Below the pieces are notes generated by a model, which did no database searches, was not told the origin of the DNA, and worked only from the letters and a program-made list of their open reading frames with translations. 64,000 nucleotides of DNA from Nocardia uniformis NBRC 13702. Its GTDB lineage: Bacteria; Actinomycetota; Actinomycetes; Mycobacteriales; Mycobacteriaceae. The stretch spans positions 1 through 64,000 of the forward strand of contig NZ_BDCE01000086.1 of the NCBI RefSeq assembly GCF_001613345.1, written 5' to 3'. How positions within the stretch are numbered: position 1 is the stretch's first letter; every line of letters begins with the position of its first letter. Below are positions 1 to 9,164 of the stretch, piece by piece. The position numbers and the translations under genes were made by a program.

Positions 1-1
1 G

Positions 2-43
2 GTGTCCGCTGCCCGCGCACGTCTCGCCGCCCTCGGGCGGTAG
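2..43 (+). CDS. possible C-terminal end of an upstream gene (partial)
   Basis: An open frame from the window edge reads [13 protein letters not shown] and stops at a TAG whose last base is the first base of a GTG in the next gene's frame (TAGTG). The arrangement is typical of translationally coupled operon genes, so the PLP enzyme downstream may be second in an operon. Thirteen codons are too few to identify a product, and chance open frame is possible. Confidence 0.35.
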   Translation: MSAARARLAALGR

Positions 44-63
44 TGATACAGAAAGCGACAGTC

Positions 64-1158
64 ATGGACAAGGTTGTGCTCGATCCCTTCGCGGCGGTGG
101 CCTCCGCGCCCGGTACGGCCCGGCAGCCGCGTGCCCTGGTGGGCAATACGCCGGTGCTGTGGGTCGGTGCGCCACTCGCGCCCGCCGGGTCGGGGTTCTG
201 GGCGAAGTTGGAGGGTTGTAATCCCGGCGGGATGAAGGATCGTCCCGCGTTGCATATGGTGCGCCGCGCCGAGGAGCGCGGAGATCTCGCACCCGGTGCG
301 CGCATTATCGAATCCACCAGTGGCACTTTGGGTCTGGGGTTGGCGCTGGCGGGAATGGTGTACCGGCATCCGGTGACCGTGGTGACCGATCCGGGGCTGG
401 AGCCGATTGTGGCGAATATGCTCGCCGCCTACGGGGCGAGCGTCGAAACCGTGACGCGACCGCATCCGATCGGCGGCTGGCAGCAGGCGCGCCGCGATCG
501 GGTGGCCGAGCTGCTCGACCTCGAACCCGACGCCTGGTGTCCCGACCAGTACAGCAATCCCGACAATATGGACGGGTATGAGTCGCTGGCGCTCGAACTC
601 ATCGACCAACTCGGGCGCGTCGACATTCTGGTGTGCGCGGTCGGCACCGGTGGACATTCCTCCGGGGTGGCGCGAGTGCTGCGCCGCTTCAATCCCGACC
701 TGAGACTCATCGGCGTGGATACCGTGGCGTCCACCATCTTCGGCCAACCGGCCGGTCCTCGGCTCATGCGCGGCCTCGGCTCCAGCATCCACCCGCGCAA
801 TGTGGACTACGCCGCCTTCGACGAAATCCACTGGGTAGCACCGGCCGAAGCCGTCTGGGCCTGCCGCACCCTGGCCGCCACCCACCACGCCAGCGGCGGC
901 TGGAGCGTCGGCGCGGTCGCCCTGGTCGCCGGTTGGGCGGCCCGTACCCACCCGTCCCGTGCCCGTATCGCCGCCGTCTTCCCCGACGGCCCACACCGCT
1001 ACTTCGACACCATCTACAACGACACCTATTGCGAGACACACGGTTTGCTCGACACCCCACCTATCGACCCCGATACGCTCCTGCACCCCACCCAGCGAAC
1101 GGTGCGCTCCTGGACCCGCTGCACCACCGTCGTCGACCCCCGGGAGCTGATGTCGTGA
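64..1158 (+). CDS. PLP-dependent cysteine synthase family enzyme
   Basis: About 364 residues, in the size range of O-acetylserine sulfhydrylase/cystathionine beta-synthase-fold enzymes, which use pyridoxal phosphate for beta-replacement on activated serine-type substrates. The PLP lysine is K58 in GGMKDR. The substrate loop reads STSGTLG (about 84-90), where classical CysK has TSGNTG, so asparagine is replaced by leucine. A glycine-rich phosphate cup [10 protein letters not shown] lies near residue 200. This suggests a fold-type II enzyme with altered substrate rather than housekeeping CysK. The stop overlaps the MFS transporter start (GTGA), so product export or substrate import may be coupled. 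ATG 64 is chosen; GTG 43 (7 codons longer, overlapping an upstream stop) is an alternative. Neither has a strong ribosome site. Confidence 0.85.
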   Translation: MDKVVLDPFAAVASAPGTARQPRALVGNTPVLWVGAPLAPAGSGFWAKLEGCNPGGMKDRPALHMVRRAEERGDLAPGARIIESTSGTLGLGLALAGMVYRHPVTVVTDPGLEPIVANMLAAYGASVETVTRPHPIGGWQQARRDRVAELLDLEPDAWCPDQYSNPDNMDGYESLALELIDQLGRVDILVCAVGTGGHSSGVARVLRRFNPDLRLIGVDTVASTIFGQPAGPRLMRGLGSSIHPRNVDYAAFDEIHWVAPAEAVWACRTLAATHHASGGWSVGAVALVAGWAARTHPSRARIAAVFPDGPHRYFDTIYNDTYCETHGLLDTPPIDPDTLLHPTQRTVRSWTRCTTVVDPRELMS

Positions 1159-2459
1159 CCGCCCTGACAACCTTCCGCACCTTCGATACCCCCGCCCGGC
1201 TGTTGATGATCAACCAATTCGGCATCAACCTGGGCTTCTACATGCTCATGCCGTACCTGGCCGGATACCTCGCGGGTCCGGTCGGGCTGGCGGCCTGGGC
1301 GGTCGGCCTGGTCCTGGGTATCCGCAATTTCTCCCAGCAGGGCATGTTCCTGGTCGGCGGCACCCTCGCCGACCGGCTCGGCTACAAGCCACTCATAGTG
1401 GCCGGATGTCTGCTGCGCACAGTGGGGTTCGCGCTCCTGGTTTTCGCGACGTCGCTACCGGCCCTGCTGATCGCCTCGGCGGCAACCGGATTCGCCGGTG
1501 CGCTGTTCAACCCGGCGGTTCGCGCCTATCTGGCGGCCGATGCCGGTGACCGCCGCGTCGAGGCATTCGCGGTCTTCAACATCTTCTACCAGGCGGGCAT
1601 TCTGGCCGGACCCCTGGTCGGACTCACCTTGCTGGCGTTCGACTTTCGCCTCGTGGCGGCCGCCTCGGCGATAGTCTTCGCCATCCTGACGGTGGCGCAA
1701 CTCTTCGCCCTGCCCGCCCGCCGCGCCCCCGTCCCCGCGAAACGAACATCGGTTCTCGAGGATTGGCGGGTCGTCGTCACGAACCGCCGCTTCCTGGCCT
1801 TCGCGCTGGCCATGATCGGCTCCTACGTGCTGTCCTTCCAGGTCTATCTGGCCCTGCCGCTGCACGCGGAATTGGTGGCGGGCAACCGAGCCCAGGCCCT
1901 GACCTCGGCGATCTTCGTCATTTCCGGCGTAGTCGCCGTGGTGGGGCAACTCCGCATCACAGCGTGGTTCCGCGCCCGCTGGGGTACCGGGCGCAGCCTC
2001 GCGATAGGCGTGGCCGTCCTGGCCCTGGCCTTCCTGCCCCTGGCTGTGATTCCGGCCCCCGACCGTTTCGGCCCGGCCGCCGCCGCGACCGCCCTCCTCA
2101 TTGCCGCCGGTCTGCTCGCCGTGGGCACCGCGGCCGTCTTTCCCTTCGAAATGGATACCGTCGTCTCCCTCTCCGGAGACCGGCTGGTGGCCACCCACTA
2201 CGGCTTCTACAACACCGTCGTCGGTATCGGCATCCTGCTGGGCAACCTGGCCACCGGCGCGGTAGTGGGCGCAGCCCGCGCCGCCGGGGTGGACTGGGCA
2301 GTATGGGTGGGCCTCATGGTCATCGGCGCGGTCTCCGCGTGCGCCCTCTACCGTCTGGACAACGCCGCCTCGGTGGGCCGCCATCGCACACAGGTCCGGC
2401 GCACCTCCGAGGCTCCGGCACAAGCCCGGCCGCCCGGCCGGACACGATCACGCACCTGA
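1155..2459 (+). CDS. MFS transporter coupled to the PLP enzyme
   Basis: A 434-residue major facilitator superfamily protein with about 12 hydrophobic segments and the loop motif [13 protein letters not shown] after the second segment, which matches the MFS motif A (G-x-L-a-D-r-x-G-r-k-x-x). The long open frame upstream of GTG 1155 is antisense noise over the PLP gene; GTG 1155 overlaps the previous stop by four bases (GTGA). Such overlap with a cysteine-synthase-like enzyme suggests transport of the amino acid derivative made by that enzyme. The C-terminal about 25 residues are Arg/Pro-rich and cytosolic. Substrate cannot be read from the sequence. Confidence 0.88.
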   Translation: MTALTTFRTFDTPARLLMINQFGINLGFYMLMPYLAGYLAGPVGLAAWAVGLVLGIRNFSQQGMFLVGGTLADRLGYKPLIVAGCLLRTVGFALLVFATSLPALLIASAATGFAGALFNPAVRAYLAADAGDRRVEAFAVFNIFYQAGILAGPLVGLTLLAFDFRLVAAASAIVFAILTVAQLFALPARRAPVPAKRTSVLEDWRVVVTNRRFLAFALAMIGSYVLSFQVYLALPLHAELVAGNRAQALTSAIFVISGVVAVVGQLRITAWFRARWGTGRSLAIGVAVLALAFLPLAVIPAPDRFGPAAAATALLIAAGLLAVGTAAVFPFEMDTVVSLSGDRLVATHYGFYNTVVGIGILLGNLATGAVVGAARAAGVDWAVWVGLMVIGAVSACALYRLDNAASVGRHRTQVRRTSEAPAQARPPGRTRSRT

Positions 2460-2479
2460 CCGTCCCCGCAACGGGAAAT

Positions 2480-2549
2480 GGCCTGATCACCCACTCCGGT
2501 GGCGATTCGGCGGCGGGCGCGAATTGCCGGGGAGTTGGGCGATCAGGCC
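2480..2549. terminator. long imperfect inverted repeat between convergent genes
   Basis: Arms GGCCTGATCACCC (2480-2492) and GGGCGATCAGGCC (2537-2549) pair with one G-T mismatch, and the pairing continues inward through ACTCC/GGAGT with a bulge. The structure lies between the end of the MFS gene (2459) and the end of the rho-like gene (2584), which converge, so a bidirectional terminator is the simplest reading. There is no T-run. Confidence 0.6.
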
Positions 2550-2583
2550 ATAGCGGCCCCGTGTGGGAGGCCGATCAGCGCCG

Positions 2584-3723
2584 TCAGCGGCGAGGCTTGC
2601 TGAGCTGAGCGAGGAACTCCGCGTTGGTGGGGGACTGGCGCAGGCCCTCGAGGAGAAGGTCGATGGGATTACGCTCCACCGCGGCGAGGGTGCGCCGGAG
2701 CAGATCGGTGGCGGTGAGCTCCTCGGGGGTGAGCAGGAGTTCATCTTTTCGGGTGCTGGACTGGAGTACGTCGATGGCCGGGAAGACACGACGGTTGGCG
2801 GTGGCGCGGTCGAGTTTGAGCTCGGCGTTGCCGGTGCCCTTGTACTCCTCGAAGATCACCGTATCGGCGGTGGAGCCGGTTTCGACGAGGGTGGTAGCGA
2901 TAATGGTGAGGGAGCCGCCGTTCTCGAAATTGCGTGCGGCACCGAGGAATCGCTTGGGAAGGGTGAGGGATGCGGCGTCGACGCCGCCGGACAGCACCCG
3001 GCCCGAGGAGGGTGCGGCCAGATTGTAGGCGCGGGCCAGGCGGGTCAGGGAATCGAGCAGGACCACGACGTCACGGCCGGTTTCGGCGAGGCGCTTGGCA
3101 CGTTCGATAGCCAGCTCCGCCAGTGCGACGTGTTCACGGGGCGAACGGTCGAAGGTGGCCGCGGCGACATCGGCGGGGACCGACCGGGCGAGGTCGGTGA
3201 CCTCTTCGGGACGCTCACCGACGAGTACGAGCATGAGTTCGCACTCGGGGTGGTTCTTGGCGATACCGTGGGCCATGGCTTGCAGCACAGAGGTTTTGCC
3301 AGCCTTGGGCGGTGCGACGATCAGTGCGCGCTGACCTTTGCCGATCGGCATGATCAGGTCGGTGACCCGGGTGGTCAGCTCGTGCGGTTCGGTCTCGAGC
3401 CGCAGCCGCTGATTCGGGTAGATGGGAACCAGGTCCGCGAAGTTCGGGCGGTTACCGATCCGCTTCGGGTCCTGGCCATTGACGGATACGACACGGGTGA
3501 GCTGATCGTGTCGAGCGTTGCCGTTGCGCGAATCAGCGGTGCCGGTGACGAAATCGCCACGGCGCAGATGATTTTCGCGCACCTGCCGGGTCGACACATG
3601 GATGTCGCCGGGATCGGGTAGATATCCGTCGATGCGCACGAAAGCGTGATTGTCGACGATGTCGAGAATCCCGGATACGGTTCGTTCGGCCACGGGTGGT
3701 CTGGGAGAAGTATTGTCGTTCAT
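2584..3723 (-). CDS. rho: transcription termination factor Rho, short second-type
   Basis: A 379-residue RecA-type hexameric helicase of the Rho family that unwinds RNA and terminates transcription. Order: cold-shock-like primary RNA-binding domain (about 14-90, [17 protein letters not shown]), linker, ATPase. Walker A is APPKAGKT with K143; Walker B is VVVLLDSL with D224; the secondary-site Q loop is [11 protein letters not shown] (about 240-250) and an R-loop region EEYKGTGN follows. It lacks the N-terminal three-helix domain and the long Arg/Asp-rich insertion of housekeeping actinobacterial Rho (usually 600-700 residues), and is shorter than E. coli Rho (419). It is therefore probably a paralogue. 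ATG 3723 has AAGGAA seven bases upstream. It stands alone, with no prfA/rpmE neighbours, and has an inverted repeat in its leader. Confidence 0.93.
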   Translation of the reverse strand: MNDNTSPRPPVAERTVSGILDIVDNHAFVRIDGYLPDPGDIHVSTRQVRENHLRRGDFVTGTADSRNGNARHDQLTRVVSVNGQDPKRIGNRPNFADLVPIYPNQRLRLETEPHELTTRVTDLIMPIGKGQRALIVAPPKAGKTSVLQAMAHGIAKNHPECELMLVLVGERPEEVTDLARSVPADVAAATFDRSPREHVALAELAIERAKRLAETGRDVVVLLDSLTRLARAYNLAAPSSGRVLSGGVDAASLTLPKRFLGAARNFENGGSLTIIATTLVETGSTADTVIFEEYKGTGNAELKLDRATANRRVFPAIDVLQSSTRKDELLLTPEELTATDLLRRTLAAVERNPIDLLLEGLRQSPTNAEFLAQLSKPRR

Positions 3724-3840
3724 GGTGTTTCCTTGAAAAGTTATGGGGTGTGGCGAAACGCCACAGGGTGTGCCGGAAATTCGGCGAGGATGCCCGCTGC
3801 CGTGAGTGGTGGGGCGTCGAGGGTGGAGAAGAAATCTGAC

Positions 3841-3873
3841 TTCTTATGGGAGAAGAACCTGCAACCATAAGAA
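3841..3873. repeat. perfect inverted repeat in the leader of the rho-like gene
   Basis: TTCTTATGG (3841-3849) and CCATAAGAA (3865-3873) are perfect 9-bp arms around a 15-nt loop, in an unusually A/T-rich patch about 120 bp upstream of the rho start. It could be an operator, or a leader hairpin used in autoregulation, since Rho genes are commonly attenuated by their own product. Otherwise 3724-3941 shows no gene. Confidence 0.55.
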
Positions 3874-3941
3874 TGAGACATCTGCGACGATACGCGACGA
3901 TATCCGATTCGCGCAACCGTGAGTCCGGTCACCCCGCGCGC

Positions 3942-4907
3942 TCAGCCGGAGATCGGCAGGCAGAGGGCCAGGCCGACTACGGCGAGCGCCAGGGCCGCCA
4001 CCGAGGTCAGTGCCGCGGTGACGGTCGCCGCCCCGAGGGTGAGGCGAGAGCGGCGTCGGGTACTGGTATTCGTTGGGTCGGCGAGGCGCCTGACCCGGCT
4101 GGTCAGTCCGATTCCAGTGGCGCCCAGGGCTTCTGTCGGACCATCGCTGATATCGGAGAGGGTGAGCAGTGCGTGTAGCACGGTTCTGCGGCCGTGTACG
4201 CGGGCCGCGGCATCGTCGGCGATCATTTCCAGCAGACGTGCGATCTCGTTCGCACCGGTGGTGAACAGGTTGACGTGGGGTAGGACCGTGGCGAGGCCGC
4301 GGCTCAGTGCCAATAACAGATGGTGGCGGCCGCTGAGGTGGGCGCGTTCGTGTGCCAGGACCGCGTCGAGATGGTGGTCATCGAGCGCGGTGAGCACACC
4401 TCGGGTGACGACCACCGTATGTTGTTTGCCCGCAACGCAATACGCGGCCGGTTCGTCCACATCCAACACCACCGCGTCGAGTGCGCCGTTGTGCCGCCCG
4501 GCGATTCGGGCCATGCGAGCGTGGGTGAAGGTCGTCCGGCGGGCATACCAGAGCGCGCGGCCCAGTCGTGCGATCACGAAAAGGCCTGCGACACCGGATA
4601 ATCCGGCCAGGATGAGTAGACCGGCCTGCTCCGCCCCGCCATACCGCCCGACCGCCGCATCGTGCAGCTCTGTCATACAGGTATCCATGACCGGCCGCTG
4701 CATGGAAACGAGTCGATGATGCGCGATATCGACGATCAGCGCCACCAACGCGGCCAGCCAGGACAGCGCCGTCGACCCGATCGCGCTGAGCCAGGCGGCG
4801 AGCGCGAATCGCGGTGCCGCCTCCGATTCGGTGAGTCGGCGCAGCAGGGGCGGAGCCAGTACGGCCATGGCGAAGCCGTATGCCAGCAGGCAGATCGCGG
4901 CGCTCAT
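3942..4907 (-). CDS. M56 family (BlaR1/MecR1-like) membrane metalloprotease
   Basis: A 321-residue integral membrane protein with hydrophobic segments near residues 1-20, 35-60, 95-118 and 290-318. The zinc-protease motif HERAH spans H186-H190, and a candidate third ligand E227 lies in EMIADDAAAR. The family comprises membrane sensors that cleave or signal to BlaI/MecI-type repressors. It is short and has no extracellular penicillin-binding domain, like mycobacterial BlaR homologues. The usual adjacent blaI-type repressor gene is missing: only 332 bp without a gene lie upstream, so this copy is orphan. The start ATG 4907 lacks a clear ribosome site. Confidence 0.85.
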   Translation of the reverse strand: MSAAICLLAYGFAMAVLAPPLLRRLTESEAAPRFALAAWLSAIGSTALSWLAALVALIVDIAHHRLVSMQRPVMDTCMTELHDAAVGRYGGAEQAGLLILAGLSGVAGLFVIARLGRALWYARRTTFTHARMARIAGRHNGALDAVVLDVDEPAAYCVAGKQHTVVVTRGVLTALDDHHLDAVLAHERAHLSGRHHLLLALSRGLATVLPHVNLFTTGANEIARLLEMIADDAAARVHGRRTVLHALLTLSDISDGPTEALGATGIGLTSRVRRLADPTNTSTRRRSRLTLGAATVTAALTSVAALALAVVGLALCLPISG

Positions 4908-5078
4908 CGTGCGAAGGGTTGCTGGGCCGTCGGTTCGGCGTCGATGCGGGGCCGAGTCGAACCGGTGGATGATCGCCGCACGCCACTCCTTTCGTGGATC
5001 GCGGCCGATTGTACGTGCCGATCCTGAGGGGTAGCTGTGGTTGCGCGACGAGGAAATCTCCGCTATTACTATCTACGT

Positions 5079-5093
5079 ACGTACTCAGTACGT
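5079..5093. promoter_or_regulatory. palindrome ACGTACT-C-AGTACGT upstream of the M56 gene
   Basis: Perfect 7-bp arms with a 1-nt centre, embedded in a run of alternating TACGTACGTACT. It lies about 170 bp upstream of the M56 peptidase on the opposite side of a gene-free stretch (4908-5239). A BlaI-type or other dimeric repressor operator is a reasonable inference because M56 proteins usually work with such a repressor. Apart from this site and the hairpin at 5151-5196, 4908-5239 holds nothing I can recognise. Confidence 0.45.
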
Positions 5094-5150
5094 GAGAGCT
5101 TGCGCCGTCCCCTCAGCGGCGTAAGGGGCGTCGCCGGGAAGCGACGTCGA

Positions 5151-5196
5151 GTGACCGGTGAGGTAGGTGCCCTCATCAGCTACCCTCGCCGGTCAC
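5151..5196 (-). terminator. hairpin downstream of the fused E1 gene
   Basis: GTGACCGGTGAGGTAG (5151-5166) pairs with CTACCCTCGCCGGTCAC (5180-5196) apart from one G-T pair and one bulged base, around a 13-nt loop. It begins 44 bp after the stop of the minus-strand E1 gene. This is the type of stable stem without a long U-run that is common in actinobacterial terminators. Confidence 0.65.
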
Positions 5197-5239
5197 TCTT
5201 CCCCCCGTCACCCGCACGGGCCAGGCGGGCGGTCACCGC

Positions 5240-7639
5240 TCAGGGCGCGGCGAGTAGTTTGTCGGCGGCCTCTTCGATACGCGCCTCATCGAGCAGCACC
5301 AGATTCGCGGCCGGACCCAATGGAATGAAACTGTCCGCGCTGGTGACCCGCGCGAGTGGCCCGTCGAACCCGGCATCCAGCAGCGCGGTGCACACGGCCT
5401 CGGAAATGCCTCCGCTGCGGCGGGTTTCGTCCGCGACGAGGACTCGGCCGCTGGCCCGGGCGTGATCGAGGAGATCCTCGACGGGGAGCGGGTTGAGCCA
5501 GCGCAGGTCGACCACGCGGGCATGAATACCGCGCTCGGACAGGCGTCGTGCGACGCGCAGGCTCATCGGCACCCCATTGGCGAAGGTGACGATGGTGAGA
5601 TGCGTCCCGGTGCCGTGCGCCCGGGCGCGGCCGATTTCGGCATGCCGCACCCCCGCGATGGGTGCCAGCCACGCACCGTCACCTGGGCGATAGAGGTCGC
5701 GAGTGTGGTACAGCGCAATGGGTTCGAGGAATACGCAGACCCGACCGTCCACCCGGGCGGCCGAGACGCAGGTGCGGAGCATGGCGGCCGCATCGTCGGC
5801 GCGGGCCGGGGCGGCGATCACCACACCCGGGATATCCCGAAGCGCCGCAATGGAATTGTCATTGTGGAAGTGACCACCGAAACCCTTCTGATAGGCGAGA
5901 CCGGCGATCCGAACCACCAGGGGATTGCGGTAGCGGCCCGCCGAGAAGAAGGACAGCGTCGCGGCTTCACCGCGCAGCTGATCGGCGGCATTGTGCACAT
6001 AGGCGAGATACTGGATCTCCGGAATGGGCACGAAACCCGCCAGCGCCGCGCCCAGCGCGGTGCCGAGCACACTCTGCTCATCGAGGAGGGTATCGAAAAC
6101 CCTTCGCGCACCGTAGGTATGCTGCAACCCCTTGGTGACGCCGTAGACGCCGCCCTTGCGGCCCACATCCTCGCCGAAGACCAGGACGTCCGGATCACGG
6201 GCCAGCAGACTCGCGAGCGTGCGGTTGACGGCCTGCGCCAGCGTCATCGGCTCGGTCGATTCACTCGGATTCGCCGCTGGGCGGGCGGTAGCCGAACCCA
6301 CGGTCCGCGACGGTGATCCGCCCGAGCCGGAACCACTCGCGTCCGGCGTCGGCGCCGATCCGTCCACCCGGGGCACCGGAACCGAGCCGTGCGTGCCGAA
6401 CATCGGGGTCGAACCGCCGGGCTGCGGCACCGGAACCGAACCGTGTGTGCTGGAGACCAGGGTCGAGCCGCCCATACCGGGTGCGACCGAGCGCAGCGCA
6501 TCGGTGCGCACCACGGACGGCCGTGACGGTGCGAGGGGCTCCATGATCTTCGCCGCGGTCGCCAATTTCGGTTCCTGCCGGACTTTTTCGGCCGTCTCCG
6601 CGACGCGCGCGCCCATCTCGTCGTACCGCCGCAGCACCTCGTCCGCGGTCGCCACCCCCGAGGTCACCAGGAGCCGTCCGGTCGCCGCCACCGGATCGCG
6701 GCGCAACTCGGCCGCCAACTCACCCGACCGCCGGTACGCCGCCTCCACATCCGAACCCGCGTGCCCCAGCAGCCGCACCGTGCGCAGCCGCAGGAACGCG
6801 GGCCGCCGGTGCTCGCGCACCCAGTCCGCGGCCGCGGTGGCCGTCGCCAATGCCTGGGTCAGGTCGGCCCCATCGGCATCGAAATACCGCAGCCCGGGCC
6901 GAGATCCGTACGCGTGCTCGATCCACTGCCGTGGCGTCGGCACGCTGATTCCGATCCCATTGTCCTCGCAGACGAACAGAATCGGCATGGCTATGCCCTG
7001 ATGCGCGGTATGGATCGCCGTATTGATGGCACCCGTCGCGGTGGAGTGGTTGGCCGAGGCATCCCCGAAACTGCACAGCACCACCGCATCCGCGGGCCAC
7101 TCGCACGTCACCCCCACCTGCGCGGCCCGTTCCAGCGCGAAGGCCAGTCCGACGGCGCGCGGCAATTGCGAGGCAATGGTCGAGGTCTGGGGGATCACCC
7201 CGGCTGCCTTACTGCCGAAAACCTTGTGCCGCCCACCGGAAATCGGATCCGCCGCGGCCGCCACCACCCCGAGCAGCACATCGCGGACGGGGTCGCAGCC
7301 GGCCACCCGCCCGGCCCGGTGCACGAAGAACGCCCCCGACCGATAGTGCAGTAGCGCCGGATCACTGACCCGCGTGGCCGCCGACACCACCACATTGCCC
7401 TCGTGTCCGGAGGATCCGATGCTGTAGTAGCCGTTGCCGTCTCGGGACAGTTGCCGCGCCACCAGATCGAGGTGGCGGCTGGCGGCCTGAGCGTCGAAGA
7501 GCTCCAGGGCCTGATCTCCGGTGCACGTATCGGTCAGTGGTTCGTCCCGGGCTCGGTCCGGTCCCGGCGTCGCCGCGGCTACCTCCGCGCGAAACCATTG
7601 ATCCAACTCGACTTCCCGCTCGCCGATGACCCTCCCCAC
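5240..7639 (-). CDS. fused E1 alpha-beta 2-oxoacid (branched-chain type) dehydrogenase
   Basis: A 799-residue thiamine-diphosphate enzyme in which the alpha and beta chains of an E1 2-oxoacid dehydrogenase are joined. The alpha part (about 1-366) has the ThDP/Mg motif starting GDA at 192 and ending EDNGIG at N227. The beta part starts at MTLAQAVNRTLASLL (465) and carries LVFGEDVGRKGGVYG and QYLAYVHNAADQLRGEA. They are joined by a Gly/Ser/Pro linker (367-464) with an 18-residue tandem repeat containing THGSVPVP twice. Sequence resembles branched-chain or acetoin-type E1 that decarboxylates 2-oxoacids onto a lipoyl E2, but no E2 or E3 gene is nearby, so it must use one encoded elsewhere. Start is GTG 7639. 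It appears monocistronic. Confidence 0.88.
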   Translation of the reverse strand: MGRVIGEREVELDQWFRAEVAAATPGPDRARDEPLTDTCTGDQALELFDAQAASRHLDLVARQLSRDGNGYYSIGSSGHEGNVVVSAATRVSDPALLHYRSGAFFVHRAGRVAGCDPVRDVLLGVVAAAADPISGGRHKVFGSKAAGVIPQTSTIASQLPRAVGLAFALERAAQVGVTCEWPADAVVLCSFGDASANHSTATGAINTAIHTAHQGIAMPILFVCEDNGIGISVPTPRQWIEHAYGSRPGLRYFDADGADLTQALATATAAADWVREHRRPAFLRLRTVRLLGHAGSDVEAAYRRSGELAAELRRDPVAATGRLLVTSGVATADEVLRRYDEMGARVAETAEKVRQEPKLATAAKIMEPLAPSRPSVVRTDALRSVAPGMGGSTLVSSTHGSVPVPQPGGSTPMFGTHGSVPVPRVDGSAPTPDASGSGSGGSPSRTVGSATARPAANPSESTEPMTLAQAVNRTLASLLARDPDVLVFGEDVGRKGGVYGVTKGLQHTYGARRVFDTLLDEQSVLGTALGAALAGFVPIPEIQYLAYVHNAADQLRGEAATLSFFSAGRYRNPLVVRIAGLAYQKGFGGHFHNDNSIAALRDIPGVVIAAPARADDAAAMLRTCVSAARVDGRVCVFLEPIALYHTRDLYRPGDGAWLAPIAGVRHAEIGRARAHGTGTHLTIVTFANGVPMSLRVARRLSERGIHARVVDLRWLNPLPVEDLLDHARASGRVLVADETRRSGGISEAVCTALLDAGFDGPLARVTSADSFIPLGPAANLVLLDEARIEEAADKLLAAP

Positions 7640-7737
7640 CTCTCCATTCCGGATTGCCGCGTTTGTCCAGTTCCGCGAGGCTTCAGATTAGTGGTGCGGG
7701 CGGCGCTGGGAGGCAAATCTCGGTCCGCGTCCGCGAG

Positions 7738-8292
7738 TCACGCGGACCAGTTGTCCTGTTTCTTCATATCGGCAATGAGGGCGGCGATGTTCCAGGCATC
7801 ATCGACGCCCCGATGATGGGTGCCCACCAAGGGAATTCCGGTCAGCCGCAACGCCTCGGCCATCCCGTAGCGACGTTGCGTGCCCCGGGCGGCCGAGAAG
7901 GCGCGTTTGGCATTGGTGTGCCGAGATCCGAACGGATAGCGGACCGCGGTGGCCGCGCACTGCCGCTCGAACTGTTTACGGTCGTAATCGCCCCAACTGG
8001 CCCACGGACGCGCATCGGCGTGGAACCGTTCGCGCAGCAGCGCGCAGGCCTCGGCGAAACCGATACCGCCCGCCACCTGCTCCGGGGTGAGTGTGGTCAA
8101 TCGCGTGCAGAATTCGCTCACCGTGGAGCGATCCGGGCGCACCAGAATGTTGTGCTTGTCCACCCGCTCCAGACTCCGCAGGTCGAGGACGCACAAGCCT
8201 ATTTCGATGATCTCGCTGGGTTGGCCGGGCGGATTCGGCCCCTCCCAGCAGGTGGCCTCGACATCGACCACATTGAGGAGGTGTTCGCTCAT
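7738..8292 (-). CDS. 3'-5' exonuclease, DEDDh (RNase T/ERI-1-like) family
   Basis: A 184-residue exonuclease-fold protein. Exo I motif VDVEAT gives D10 and E12; exo II is in ASWGDYDRKQF; exo III is HHRGVDDAWNIAAL, giving the general-base His and last Asp four residues apart (DEDDh). KapD/ERI-1-like proteins trim 3' ends of RNA or DNA; the target here is unknown. ATG 8292 is chosen over a longer frame because MSEHLLNVVDVEAT gives the family's usual short N-terminus. It stands alone between the E1 gene and the META lipoprotein, both in the same direction, with gaps of about 70-100 bp. Confidence 0.85.
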   Translation of the reverse strand: MSEHLLNVVDVEATCWEGPNPPGQPSEIIEIGLCVLDLRSLERVDKHNILVRPDRSTVSEFCTRLTTLTPEQVAGGIGFAEACALLRERFHADARPWASWGDYDRKQFERQCAATAVRYPFGSRHTNAKRAFSAARGTQRRYGMAEALRLTGIPLVGTHHRGVDDAWNIAALIADMKKQDNWSA

Positions 8293-8362
8293 ACCGCCGG
8301 AGGCTACCGGCCCGATCCCGGCGGGCGACAACGGTTTTCGCTCGTCGTAACGGCGGGACCCG

Positions 8363-9145
8363 CTATTCGGCGCGCAGTTTGAGTCCGGTGCCGTTCTCGG
8401 TATTGCGCAGTGTGAGCGTATCGGAATCGATTGTGCCCGTGGTCTTGCCGCTCAGGGTGGTCAGCACCTGCTGTTCCACCTCCATGACCTGCGGATCGCA
8501 CATCATCTTGGTGGTGCCGATCTGGAAGGTGGCATCGGTGCCGATGACCTCGGCGCTGCCCATGATGCGATTGCATCCGGCGGTGCCGGAGACCGCGCCG
8601 TCGGAGCCGATGAGCAGGGTCGGCCGCACCTCTTCGAGGGTCTGCGAGCGCACCTCGGCGTCATTGGTGATTACGGCGGTCACGATCCAATTGGTCCCTA
8701 CCAGGGGCTTATCGGGATGGGCGACCTTGCGATCGAGCAGTGTCACGGTGCTGTCATTACCGCTGAGGGTCAGCGTATCGCCGTCCAGCGTCCAACTCGG
8801 TCTCGATCGTAGGAGTCCGTCCTGCCATTCGTCGGCCGCGCCCCGCTCGTCCGGACACCCCATCAGGGTGGCAGCGAGCTGGTCGACGGTCAGGACGTGG
8901 CCCTCCAGATTCACCGGGCCGGTGGCGGTATTGCAGCCGGAGTTCGCGGAGACCCGATCCTCGGCGAAGGAGAGATTCATCGGCCCACCACCGGGAATCG
9001 GCCGACCCTCGACCTCGGTGGAGACGAAGGCGCGGCCCATCGGCGTGGGCGTCGGGGCGGTGTCGTCGCCGGAGGAGGAACATCCGGCGACGACCGCCGC
9101 GGTCAGAGCGAGTACAAACCCGCCCCACACTCGAGTAGCTGGCAT
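8363..9145 (-). CDS. lipoprotein with two META (HslJ-like) domains
   Basis: A 260-residue exported protein. From ATG 9145 the N-terminus is a lipoprotein signal with lipobox VAGC (Cys at about 22), followed by a Ser/Thr/Pro spacer. Two META/HslJ-like domains follow, each with the hallmark Asn-Ser/Thr-Gly-Cys-Asn type core: SANSGCNTATG in the first and SGTAGCNRIMG in the second, plus a conserved Cys in LMGCPDE and KMMCDPQ. META domains occur in outer-surface and stress-related proteins of unknown mechanism. An upstream in-frame ATG (9205) would bury the signal peptide, so 9145 is preferred. No partner gene is evident. Confidence 0.85.
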   Translation of the reverse strand: MPATRVWGGFVLALTAAVVAGCSSSGDDTAPTPTPMGRAFVSTEVEGRPIPGGGPMNLSFAEDRVSANSGCNTATGPVNLEGHVLTVDQLAATLMGCPDERGAADEWQDGLLRSRPSWTLDGDTLTLSGNDSTVTLLDRKVAHPDKPLVGTNWIVTAVITNDAEVRSQTLEEVRPTLLIGSDGAVSGTAGCNRIMGSAEVIGTDATFQIGTTKMMCDPQVMEVEQQVLTTLSGKTTGTIDSDTLTLRNTENGTGLKLRAE

Positions 9146-9164
9146 GTAACCGATCGTAGTGAGG

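Noticed and set aside
633-1154. The upstream half of the MFS open frame
   Set aside because: It lies over the PLP enzyme gene in another frame; GTG 1155 matches the MFS N-terminus.
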